Shown: piece by piece, positions 45,003 through 55,651 of the stretch
How the letters are laid out: each line of letters opens with the position of its first letter
Numbering within the stretch: position 1 is the first letter of the stretch
Assembly (NCBI GenBank): GCA_028689205.1
Contig: JAQTWP010000001.1
Span: 189,216 to 253,215 of the forward strand
DNA: 64,000 nt
From: Candidatus Altimarinota bacterium
GTDB lineage: Bacteria > Patescibacteriota > Gracilibacteria > BD1-5 > UBA2023
Reading direction: 5' to 3'
Translations under genes and position numbers: made by a program
The notes under the pieces: generated by a model
Database searches by the model: none
Told to the model about the DNA's origin: nothing
The model's input: the letters and a program-made list of their open reading frames with translations, nothing else

Positions 45003-45241
45003 AGTAAAAAATTACTCTTTATAAAAAGGAAATATCTGGAAAATATTTCTATAAGATTAATTTTTAAACTAAAGTGTCTGGTCTCGTCTGCGAGAGTAGG
45101 AACTTGGGTGGAACCGTCCGCTTTTAGATTTAAGATTTAAGATTTAAGAATTAAGATTAAATAATAATCTAAGTTCTAAGTTCTAAGTTCTAAGCTCTAA
45201 TAAAGGACCCCAAGACTGAAATTTATTTTTAGTCTTTTTTT
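45003..45241 (+). promoter_or_regulatory. T-box riboswitch (tRNA-Gly), transcriptional, with ultrashort Stem I
   Basis: T-box core GGGTGGAACCG is at 45106-45116. Antiterminator: CTTGGG (45103-45108) pairs CCCAAG (45209-45214), GTCC (45116-45119) pairs GGAC (45205-45208), leaving the canonical 7-base bulge TGGAACC; TGGA pairs with a UCCA tRNA end, so discriminator U as in tRNA-Gly. The terminator AAGACTGAAA/TTTTAGTCTT plus T-run (45212-45241) shares AAG with the antiterminator, so the two exclude each other. Stem III is TCTCG/CGAGA (45082-45095). Stem I (45007-45065) is a short hairpin with a 7-base loop CTGGAAA that exposes GGA, a Gly codon. There is no Stem II, as in glyQS leaders. Confidence 0.85.
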
Positions 45242-45259
45242 ATTGTTAATTTCCACTAA

Positions 45260-45433
45260 ATGCTAACTTTGAAACAACATATAAGAAATAATTCATTCAG
45301 ACAATGACTTGATTCTTCTAGTATTAGGCATTCTGTTGATTTATGATGTTCAATTCAGCAAAAGGTTGTAAAGATTATCGAAGAAGATTTATCTTTTAGA
45401 TTCGTAATTGTTGATAAAAAAGCTAATAATTAA
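45260..45433 (+). CDS. Short ORF between T-box and glyS
   Basis: 57 residues, basic, starting MLTLKQHIRNNSFRQGLDSS and ending IVDKKAN-N. It lies after the T-box terminator and 38 bp before glyS, so it is under the same control. No family recognised; could be a real small protein or leader. Confidence 0.55.
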
Positions 45434-45471
45434 CTTCAGTACTTCATATTTATTTTTTAAACTATATTATT

Positions 45472-47004
45472 ATGGCAGTAGAAATGAAAGATATTGTCGA
45501 GCTTGCAAAAGCTAGATGATTTGTATTCCAGTGATCCGAGATCTATGGATGACTTGCTAATACTTGGGATTATGGTCCATACGGTTCAATCTTAAAAGAA
45601 AACATAAAAAATGCTTGGATAAAGAATTTTGTACAAGAAAGAACTGATATGGTTCTCCTTGATGCAGCAATATTCATGAATCCACAAACTTGGGTAACAT
45701 CTGGTCATGTATGATGATTCTCAGATCCTCTTACAGATTGTAAAAAATGTAAAACCCGTCACAGAGCTGATAAATTAATAGAAGATAGAAGTATTAACTC
45801 ACAAAATCCACTAAGTGAAGAATTTACTAGTTGGTTAGCAAAATTTATTAAAGATAATACTAAAAATATTGATATTCAAAAAAAGGCAATCGAAATAAAT
45901 AAAAATAAATGGTCAGAAACTGACATGAAAATAGCTAATGAATATCTAGAATACGCAGAATTAATTGAAAAAAATAAAGATAATAAAAATACAGTAGTTC
46001 ATTTATTTATGAATAAAAGTATTCCTTGTCCAGATTGTTGAGCAAAAGATTGGACAGAAATTAGGAATTTTAATCTGATGTTTGAAACTTTTCAATGAGT
46101 AATTAAAAATGAAGGTGATTTAATTTATCTTAGACCAGAAACGGCTCAATGAATATTTGTAAATTTTGCAAATGCACTAAGAACTAGCCGTAAAAAAGTA
46201 CCATTTGGTATTGCTCAAGTTGGTAAAGCATTCAGAAATGAAATTACTCCAGGTAACTTCATATTCAGAACTCGTGAATTCGAACAAATGGAAATAGAAT
46301 TCTTTTGTGAACCAGGTACAGATTTAGCTTGGCACGCAAAATGGAAAGAAGATTGTATGAATTTCCTTACTGATACAATTTGATTAAATAAGGAAAGTTT
46401 AAGATTCAGAGATCATAGTGTTGATGAACTTTCTCATTATTCAAATGCTACAACTGATATAGAATTCAAATATCCTTTTGGTTGGTGAGAATTACAATGA
46501 GTTGCTGATAGAACTGATTTTGATTTGAAGGCACATATGACAGAATCAAAACAAGATTTGAGTTATTTTGATACTGTAAATAATAAAAAATATATTCCTT
46601 ACGTTATTGAACCATCAATTGGTCTTACTAGATTGGTACTTGCAACTCTTCTAAGTGCTTATGATAAAGTAGAAACTGAAGAAGGTTCTAGAATTGTTCT
46701 AAGAATCAAACCTTCTCTTGCTCCAATTAAAATTGCAATTCTTCCAATAGTTAAGAAGCTATGAGATGAAGCAATGAAAATATTCAAAACTCTTAGTAAG
46801 ACTTGGAATTGTGAATATGACGAAACAGGGAATGTTGGAAAGCGCTATTTCAGATTCGATGAAATTGGTACTCCATATTGTCTAGTTGTAGATGATGCGA
46901 CAGTTAATAATTCTACAGTTACAGTAAGAGATAGAGATACTGGACTTCAAGATGTTGTAAAAGTTGCAGAACTTGAGGAATATTTCAGAAAGAAATTATG
47001 CTAG
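45472..47004 (+). CDS. glyS: Glycyl-tRNA synthetase (alpha2 type)
   Basis: 510-residue class II synthetase of the dimeric (archaeal/eukaryotic and Gram-positive) type. Motifs: [20 protein letters not shown] at the N-terminus, CKKC ... CPDC zinc pairs around an insertion, motif 2 [20 protein letters not shown], motif 3 [15 protein letters not shown], and a C-terminal anticodon domain. It has to charge tRNAs reading GGN and presumably UGA. Controlled by a T-box. Confidence 0.97.
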
Positions 47005-47016
47005 TATAATATAACT

Positions 47017-47052
47017 AAAAACTCCCAAGATTAATTTCTTGGGAGTTTTTTC
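47017..47052. terminator. Terminator of glyS and proB
   Basis: AAAACTCCCAAGA and TCTTGGGAGTTTT form a 13-bp stem followed by T-runs; it lies between convergent glyS and proB. Confidence 0.9.
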
Positions 47053-47054
47053 GA

Positions 47055-47834
47055 TTATAAAGCCTTAATAACTGTTCATCAAGATTGCATTGAATAATAA
47101 TGTTCTATAAGAGTTGAATGAATTCAATCTAGAATATGTACATTAATTCAATAACATATAGCAGATTTTGCAACTGCCACTTTTGATTCCATTCATCAAG
47201 TTCAATCCTCTGATTTTGATGAAAATTCAATGTTTGAAAAATCTCAATTTGCAATATAAGGAATTTGAAAAGCTCAAGATTCGTTAGGATTTTTATTATA
47301 AACTCAATTAGTGTTGGTTATAATCATAAGCGTTTTCGCTTTAACTAATTTTGCAACATATAATGATAATCTATCGTTATCTGCTTCTTTTCATACTTTA
47401 AGTAATTCTTCTTTAGTTAATGCATCATTCTCATTTATTATTGGAATTATTCAGTTGTCCAAATAAATGTTTAGAGTTTCTTTTAATGAATTAGATCTAC
47501 AGGCATTTTTCATATCCCAATGTGTAAGTAATAATTGTGATACACTATTTGTTCATAATTCATTAAATGCTTTTCTATATTCTGAAATCATTATTGTTTG
47601 TCATATTCAAGCACAAGCTTGAGCATATTTTATCTCATCAAGTCCTTCGGGTTTTTTAAATTCTTTTTTTCAAAGTCAAACAGCTCATGAACTAACTAGT
47701 ATAACTCAAATTCATATATTAATAAATGATTGAATATTCTCAATCATTGTTGCAACTTTTGGTTTTTTAATATCAAATACTCAATTTTCATTTAAGATTG
47801 ATTCTGTACCAATTTTAATAACAACTTTATCCAT
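47055..47834 (-). CDS. proB: Glutamate 5-kinase (ProB-like)
   Basis: 259-residue amino acid kinase fold without PUA domain. Motifs: VVIKIGTESIL, ILVSSGAVGLGK, IIPIINENDALT, EADNDRLSLYVA, ITNTNGVYNKNP and GTGGMESKVAVAKSA. It would phosphorylate glutamate in the first step of proline synthesis. No proA or proC lies near, so either they are elsewhere or the enzyme has another role. Confidence 0.88.
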
Positions 47835-48048
47835 ATATCCTTATAAATAACTAAATTTATTTTAATATATATAAAATATTTGAATTGTAAATGTTAATTA
47901 TTTTATATACATTACTATTTTGATGAACAAAATGTTGTATCACTTTTGATGTAACTTAACTTGTAAATATAAAAATTAGTATAAAATGATTAAATTCCAG
48001 AGAAATTTTTATTAGTTTGACAAAAATATAATTTATTTTTAAATAAGT

Positions 48049-48076
48049 TTGACAAAGCTCATATTACAATTATAGT
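48049..48076 (+). promoter_or_regulatory. Promoter of the giant adhesin gene
   Basis: TTGACA (48049-48054), 16 bp, TATAGT (48071-48076). A second TTGACA at 48017-48022 lacks a good -10. Confidence 0.6.
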
Positions 48077-48102
48077 CCAAATAATAAAAAACAAAAACAA
48101 AT

Positions 48103-48152
48103 AAACGGGTACACTCAAGATTAGCTATTTCTTGAAATAAATCCGTTTTTTT
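48103..48152 (+). promoter_or_regulatory. Terminator-like leader hairpin of the adhesin gene
   Basis: Outer stem AAACGG/CCGTTT (48103-48108, 48143-48148), inner stem TCAAGA/TCTTGA (48115-48120, 48130-48135), then a run of T (48146-48152). It lies between promoter and start codon, so transcription must pass it; an attenuator or a small-RNA end is possible. Confidence 0.55.
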
Positions 48153-48181
48153 AGTACTCATTATATATTAACTTTTGAACT

Positions 48182-49222
48182 ATGAAAAATTGGATTTTAA
48201 CCCTTTTAAGTAATAGAGAAAGAAAAATCAAAAAAACCACTGCTAGAATAGTATTGGTTACTTTGACTGTAAATATTCTTTCTCCAATTCTTACGTATGC
48301 AGCATTACCTAGTTTTGGTAATTCTCTTATACAAGATAATGTACCTGCAGTTGCTCAGATTAATACAGTAGTTTTACCGCGTGATTTGGTTTTAAATGAT
48401 AATCTTCAAATTAGTCTTTCTGGATCAATATCATGAAGTATGATATTAACTCAAGATTATTCATGATCACATCTTGAAACGGCAGAAGCTCTTAATTCTC
48501 AGATTGATGCATTGCCTGATTATATTTCAATATACGATGACAGTATTAGAACTTTTACAATAACATCAGAAAATCCATGAATACCTTTTGACGTAGGTAA
48601 TCTTAGGCTTGATAGATGATTAATTAATTCTACAACACCAGTTAATAATGTAGTGGCAATAGCTCAGGAATCTGAGTTACTTATACCTCAACAATTATTT
48701 GTTTGAGATGTTATTGATTTTTCTATTGATTGAATATCAGTTTCTCAGGCTTTTACATGATCAAGAGATTCTACTTTGCAAGCTTTTGCAGACCAAATTA
48801 CCTCACTCACCAATGCAAGTTGATCATATGATAATATTTCTTCAAAAGTTCAAATGATTGCAAAAAATGCTTGAACATCATTTTCTATGTCCAATCTTGT
48901 AATTACTTCTTTTGGGATTAATCCTATTAATATCCAACCAAATATTGTTCCAGTTGCTCAAATTGATACTCCAAATTTCACTAGACCAATATATAATGAT
49001 GAAATTATTACTTTTACTCTGAGTTGAAATATAATTAGTCAAGCCTTTGACACAGATTATTCTACAACTCTTACTAGTCTATCATCTCAAATTAGTACAA
49101 TATCTAATATTGATTCAACTTATACTTGATGAGTATTAAGTATAAATTCTTTGGTTCCTTGATTATCTTTTCCTTCTGCTTCTGTGACTATATCATGAGC
49201 AACAATGAATTGAGTACTCTAA
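48182..49222 (+). CDS. Giant repeat adhesin, N-terminal fragment
   Basis: 346 residues. N-terminal signal or anchor region (RIVLVTLTVNILSPILTYAA) then three ~100-residue repeats, each starting AQxD..-PR.L..-GD and containing TTL..L..QI..LP and a PGIPF-type block. It ends at TAA 49220 in the middle of repeat 3, where an A-run one base longer would continue into the next frame. The rest of the protein is 49195-53535. Likely one gene broken by a 1-base frameshift. Confidence 0.75.
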
Positions 49223-52200
49223 CCCCAAATCAAGAAGCAATTGCTCAAGAAGATATTATTGCAATACCTAGGAATTTATATTTATGAGATACTATTAATT
49301 TTACAATTTCTGGCGTTACACTTACACAAGGATTTACAGCTACATCAGATAATACAATATTACAATTAATGAATCAGATTGATACATTGCCAAATGTTTG
49401 AGTTAGTGCATATTTACCAATAACAAAAACTATCACAATAAAATCAAAAATTCCATGAACTTCATTCCCAAATCCAAGTTTATTCCTAAGTTCATCTTTT
49501 GATAGTGTTAATCAAATTCCATCTCAATCTGCAATTCAAAAAATAACAGAATATAATTTCCCAAGAACTTTAGTTCCTGGAGATACTATTTCTACAATAG
49601 TTAACGGAAGTCCTTATTCTGTAAATTATGCAATTTGATCAAGTGAAACTGTACAAGCTTTATCAGATATGCTTAATAGTTCACTTTCTTGAACTATTAA
49701 TATAACTAATACATCTAATCAGATTACTTTAACCGCTATTGTTGCCAGAACTCCATTTACGACTCAACCTCTTCAGATAGTTAATACTTTGACACCAAAA
49801 GTATTAGTTGCTAATATAGTCCCAACTAAACAAAGAGAATTACTTACTCTACAACAAGATATTGTAGTTTGAGATTCTATAAATGTAACTATTGATTGAA
49901 CAAGTATTACACAAGTTTTCGATACAGATGAAACTACAACTTTGAATGCATTAAATTCTCAAATTGAAGCTCTTCCAAATGTAACTTCTAGTGTTGATGT
50001 TAGTTCTAGAACATTCTCAATAGATGCTCAAGATGCTTGAGTTCCCTTTACAATGACAAGTCTTGTTACTTCTTGAGTTCCCTTTACTTCATCAGGAGTA
50101 ATAGTTAACCAGACCTGAAGTAAAGCAACTCTTTGAATTATATTAGATTCAGTTCTTGCTCCAACTTGAACTGCTATTGTTTGAGATTGTACAATTAATT
50201 TTGTATCTTCATGATGAAACTATGATTTTGATTGTGCAGACAATATAGCAAGTATTGATACTTATTCTACTAATACTACAGATATAGCTACACTTATGTC
50301 ATCAATAAAGCATATTTCTGATTTAACATGAACAAGATTGCTTAATGTAGTTTCAAGTTGAACTAATATAGTATATACTACTTCATGAGCTGAAGTTAGT
50401 ACTTCATTAATTAATGTTGACTTGAATTCTTCAAGTAATATAAGCTTTGATTATAATAGTATTCCAGTTTTAGATATTGCACAAATTGATACACTTACTT
50501 TGCCAAGAGATTTGGTACAAGGTGATACTTTTCAGACTAATATTGATTGAATTACTGTAACTCAGAATTATCTTACTAGCTCTTGAGTTTCTTTTGATAA
50601 TTTAGTTAATCAGATTAATAATCTTCCAAATATATCTGCTACATGAGCATCTAATATAATTACAATAACAGCGGATATTGCTTGAACTCAATTTATTGTT
50701 TGACAAGCTACTATCACAAATACAACTAATCCATCACTTACAATTACAAATGTTGTTGCACAGGCTCAAAAGAGTGAAATAGATTTTCCTGCTTCGTTTG
50801 TTCCTTGAGATGTAATAAATATTACAATTGACTGAACAAATGTTACGGCTAATTTTGATGCAAATAATACAATTACATTAAACAGTTTGATAAATTCTAT
50901 TACTTCTACTACAACTACCAACGCTTCCTTATCTTGATCTCTGGGTATTGTATTAGAAGCAAAAATTCCAGGTAATACTTTCACAGTTGATAAGGTTGAG
51001 ATTAAAAACATAGCTCAAATTAATCCAGTTCAAGACAGCGTTCCATGAATTGCACAAGTTGATACTCTTAATGTACCATTTATTCCTACTACCTGAGATA
51101 CTCTTTCTTTTCTTTTAAACTCAACAACTATTAATCAGGATTTCATATCTGATGCATTCACAACTTTTGCTTCCCTTAATACCAAACTTGATGAATTACC
51201 TGTAGTTTCATCTTCGGTAGATGCTAATTTATGAAACTTCACTATTACTTCTGAAATTGCTTGAACTCCATTTAGTGTAAGTCTTCTAGCTACCTGAGCA
51301 GTAATAACTTCGTCTAATAGTATACCTAATACTGATTCATGAGCTCAAGTCGATAGTCTTGTAATTTCTAGAAATATAACTTCTTGAGATTTACTTAATA
51401 TTGATATTGCTTGAAATACTTGAAGTATACCTTTTAATACAGATAAAACTACAACCCTTCAGAATCTTACAACATATATTGACCTATTAGCTGAAGTTGA
51501 TGCAACTTATGATAATATTGATACAATAACTATAACTTCTTCTACTCCTTGAATAGCTTTCGCTGGGTGAGTTCTTGCTATTCTGACAACTTATACAAGT
51601 GTCAATCAAACTCCAAATGTACCAGCGCAAGCTCAGATAGATTCAATAACTATTCCTAGGAATCTAATTATTGGAGATAAGTTAACTATAGATATTGAAT
51701 GAATAAATATAGTAGATACTTTCTCTTGAACTTCAGCTTGAACTTTGGATAATTTTGCAAGTCTTATTAATTCTCAGCAGAGCAGAGCTACTGCTACAAT
51801 TTCTTGAAATGATATAATATTCACTGCTAACCTTGCTTGAATTCCATTTACTATTTCTACCTGAAGTTTTATAATAGAAAACTCTTCATTTGCAACAACT
51901 TCTGTTCCAAATGTTACTGCTGTAAAGCAAGAATCAGAATTCGAAATACCAGTTTTAGTACCAGGAGATAATGTTACTTTTTCAGTTAATTCTAATATTG
52001 TAAGTTTAGATTATGCCGTAGATAGTAACTCAACTATTAATGAGGTGATTAATTCAATTAATTCTTTTTGAGAAGTTACAGCTGATTATTTATCATGAAC
52101 TACAATTCATATGATAAGTAATGTTGCTTGAGTTCCTTTTACTATAAGTCAGGTATTAATTAGAAATACTACCGTATCAAATATTACTGTTCCTAATGTA

Positions 52201-53535
52201 GTTCCTGTAGCTCAAATTGTAAATATGTATCCAGCTTGAACTCTTAGGGAATGAATAACCTTTAGAGTATCAGTAGATTGAGCTGATTATGATTATCTTA
52301 CCTTGCCAACTGATTGAATTTCAGAAATTGTAACTGGAGTTTCTTCAGTAATTACGAATACTTGAATTATAATTTCTACTTCTTTTCAGAATTCATTTGT
52401 TTGACAAACTTTAAGTATTTTTAGATCTACAGATTGAATTACTAATTGGGAAGTAAATTATCCAAATTCTACATGTGTTGTAAGTTCGTCTAATATATGT
52501 ACTTTCGAAACTAATCATTTAACATATTTCTCTTTTGCTACTATAACTTCTAATACTATTACTATAGTAATTCCTCCAGTAATTCCTGTTAGTTCTTGAG
52601 CTGGTGGTTGAGGTGCTTGAATTTCAAAAGATTATTGTCCGAGTTGAGATTATTCTCCAAGTTATTATGACAATACTTGTTGATCATCTACGACTTGAAC
52701 ACTAACATGAACTTGAACTTCTACAACTTGAACAGGTGTGAATATTCCAGAAATAATTACTCCAAATGCTATTGAACAACTTGCTATCAAATATATTCTA
52801 GAAATCAAAAAGAATAATTATGAAACAGCTGGAACAATTGATCAAAAAATAAGTATCTGGCAAAAAACAATAGACGCAATTAATAATAAATTAAAGGATT
52901 CTACTTCTTCTGATTCTAAAAAAGAATTGCTTAACTCTGTAAAAGATAAAGCAGTAAATATCAAAAATACTCTTATTCAAGAAAAAGAAGCTCAAAATAA
53001 GGTAATTGATTGAACTTGAGTTGATGAAGAATATATTCCTTCTCAAGAAACTATTACTGATACAGTCTGAAATGTTTCATTCTTCAAATATATAGAAGTT
53101 GAACATGTTGTAATTGTAAGAGATTTTCCTTCATATAAATGAGAAATTGTAGATTATCTTCCAAGGAATTTTAGAGTTGAAGTAATAGGTGTTTCAAATC
53201 TGTGGGATAAAATCAAATACTCTAATTGAAAAATTGCATATATTCGTAATAGCTACCTAAGAGATCAAAACAGACAAGACAGATGAAGAACTGCTTCAAT
53301 AATGGTTTTCTTCAATACAAGTCTACAAGCTGATGTTGATATGAGAAAAATTAAAGTCGCTCATTCTCTTAATGTCCGCAAATGACCAGGAGTTGATTAT
53401 GATGTTAATGAAATATTACCTAACTGAGAAAAAGTACTAATTCTTGATGCAAAAGCAATCAATGGTTGGTACGAAATAAGATGGAATTGATGAACAGGAT
53501 GGGTAAATAGTAAATATACAGAAGAAATGAAATAG
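49195..53535 (+). CDS. Giant repeat adhesin, C-terminal part with SH3 domain
   Basis: 1446 codons from an ATG in the shifted frame. About ten more repeats of the ~100-residue beta unit (for example AQIDTLTLPRDLVQGD, AQVDSLVISRNITSGD), then a TGA-Gly/Ser/Thr-rich hinge, a coiled coil (about 1180-1280), and a bacterial SH3 domain (SLNVRKGPGVDYDVNEILP ... GWYEIRWNGGTGWVNS), which usually binds peptidoglycan. With 48182-49222 it would be about 1790 residues. Probably a long wall-bound filamentous adhesin used in host contact. Confidence 0.8.
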
Positions 53536-53539
53536 CTAA

Positions 53540-53570
53540 GTAAAACTCCACTGAAAAGTGGAGTTTTATG
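53540..53570 (+). terminator. Terminator after the adhesin gene
   Basis: AAAACTCCACT and AGTGGAGTTTT flank GAAA, followed by a short T/A tail. Confidence 0.85.
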
Positions 53571-53642
53571 TTTATAAAGCTGGATTTAGATTTTTAATTG
53601 CGAATTAATTTATAATTTATGTATGAATTGATTTATATTAAT

Positions 53643-53671
53643 AAAGCATTATACTTCTTGTATAATGCTTT
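53643..53671. terminator. Perfect 12-bp hairpin upstream of 53694-55316
   Basis: AAAGCATTATAC, 5-base loop, GTATAATGCTTT. It sits 22 bp before the ATPase start; it could be a terminator or a leader structure or operator. Confidence 0.6.
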
Positions 53672-53693
53672 ATTCTCTTTAAACAATCAATTT

Positions 53694-55316
53694 ATGAGTA
53701 TTTTTCAAGTTCCTTTTGATATATCATTATTAAAGCCATCAGAATTAATAGATAAAAAGTGAGATTATATTGATATATGGAAACAAGAATCATTAGATGA
53801 TACTTATTTGATGGAATATTTCTTTGAAACACCAGCATATAATGAACTATGTAAGACAAAAAAATATATAGTATCCTGAAGAAAATGAACTTGAAAAACA
53901 GCTTTACGTAGAGCATTTACTGACAAATTTTGAAGATTAGAAGATTACTATATTCATGATCTTGAAGTTCAAGATTTATTTACACCTACTTTTTTTAACA
54001 ATTTACAAGAAAAAATAAATAATGATCCTAAAGAGGTTTATAAAAGCTATATTGACATAATAGGCTGGATGGTTTGTTTACAATGGGTACAGGTATTGCT
54101 AAAAAATGATTTTTATATACATGATGATTTTCATAAATCAGTTCTTCCAGATAATTATAGAATATTACTTGAAACTATATTAAAGTTAAACTGATATGTA
54201 GATTTATGAGATATTTGAGTTCAATCCCTTACTTTAAAAAAAGTTAAAACTACAAATGAATTTCTTACTAGTATTTGATATTGATGATTTAGTGGTTCAA
54301 TAAAAAAATGAGCAGAAAATGAATATGAAATTATAGAAATAGATTTTTTTCAAATTAAACCTTATATTGAAAATTTTATTGTTGATTTAATGAATAAATC
54401 ATGAAAAATATTTTATATGTTATTTGATGGTTTGGATAAAGTTAGAACAATAGCTTGAAACCCTGAGCTTTATAATAAGATAATTACAGATTTTTTGCTT
54501 GCAATTTTTGCATTTAATACAAAAATGATTAACAAATTATGAAACTCAAGTAGAATGATCATTTTCATAAGAAATGATATCCTTGATTTATTAGAATGAG
54601 ACTATGATGATATGTGAAAATTACGTTGAGATTATAGAGTTGAAATTAATTGGCAAGAAGATTATTTAGAAGAAAATAGTCTACTAAATCAAATGATTGA
54701 AAAAAGAATTGCTAAGGGTATTGAAATTAGAAATAATCATAAGATAAAGAAATTATATACAAAACCACTTTTTAAAAATGCCTTAATAACAAGTAAAATA
54801 ATGAATAAATACATAATTAGACCTCCTACTTATTTGCAAGATGATTTTTGAAAATTTGATATCCAAAAATTTCTATATAATAAAACATTATTACGTCCGC
54901 GTGACTACGTAAGTTTTTTTTGATTATTTTCAAAATCAACTTCTATTGAATGATTTGAAAAGGATTACAGTAATTATTTTAAATCTCAAACTTTAGATGA
55001 AATTAAAAAAATTGTTAAGGATTATTCTGTAACAGAAAAGGCCTTGGAACAGACTTGTCGCTGAACATGAAAATTTAGTTGAGAAGAATTTATAAAAAAT
55101 TATATTGCCGATAGAACTGAAAATACAAAGTTAATAAGAGAAGCAAATGATACATTAAGATTACTTTATGAAAATTGAGTAATTTGATATATTGATAAGA
55201 ATTCATTTTGAAATACAAGAACAAGATTTTATTATAGAGAGGTTGATACAAGAGCATTTAATCCAACAAATTGTATTCTTCATTCTTGATTATATAAAGC
55301 ATATTGAGTTATATAA
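53694..55316 (+). CDS. Large P-loop ATPase (Sll1717-like), possible defence protein
   Basis: 540 residues. Walker A KYIVSGRKGTGKTALRRAF near residue 60 and Walker B IFYMLFDGLDKV near 235, then IIFIRNDILDLL (sensor-like) and LRPRDYVSFF, a pattern seen in orphan P-loop ATPases of the Sll1717 type and related STAND/KAP proteins. The C-terminal part ends with a winged-helix-like LYENGVIGYID. No nuclease domain or partner is adjacent. The family name is from memory of motif order, so the call is tentative. Confidence 0.65.
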
Positions 55317-55341
55317 AATCATTAATTAATAAAAAATCACT

Positions 55342-55647
55342 ATGGACCCACAATTACAAAAACAAGTATTCGCTTATATTAAGTGAGAAATAGAACTTGG
55401 TCAGTTACTTGAAACTGAGCCGAATTATTGAGAAATTCATAAGATTCTTCTTTATATCTACAAGAATACCAAATTCGTTGCGAAGGAGAAAATGTATAAG
55501 AACTTCATTATACTTGAAGAAGTTATGACTGCTAAATGGGAGAAATATAATAAGATTATTACGAATGATATTGATAGTTATTACAAATTCAAGAATCAGT
55601 ATTTACCGAAGAAGAAAAAGAAAGTTATAAAAAAGTGAGATAATTAA
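55342..55647 (+). CDS. Small basic protein, unknown
   Basis: 101 residues, soluble, helical, with a Lys-rich tail (YLPKKKKKVIKKGDN). It follows the ATPase by 25 bp and may share its transcript. The tail suggests nucleic-acid or membrane contact. Not recognised. Confidence 0.6.
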
Positions 55648-55651
55648 TTTT

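Noticed and set aside
45061-45260. Glycine riboswitch or other structured RNA upstream of glyS
   Set aside because: No tandem glycine-aptamer motifs; the T-box core, antiterminator and terminator explain the sequence fully.
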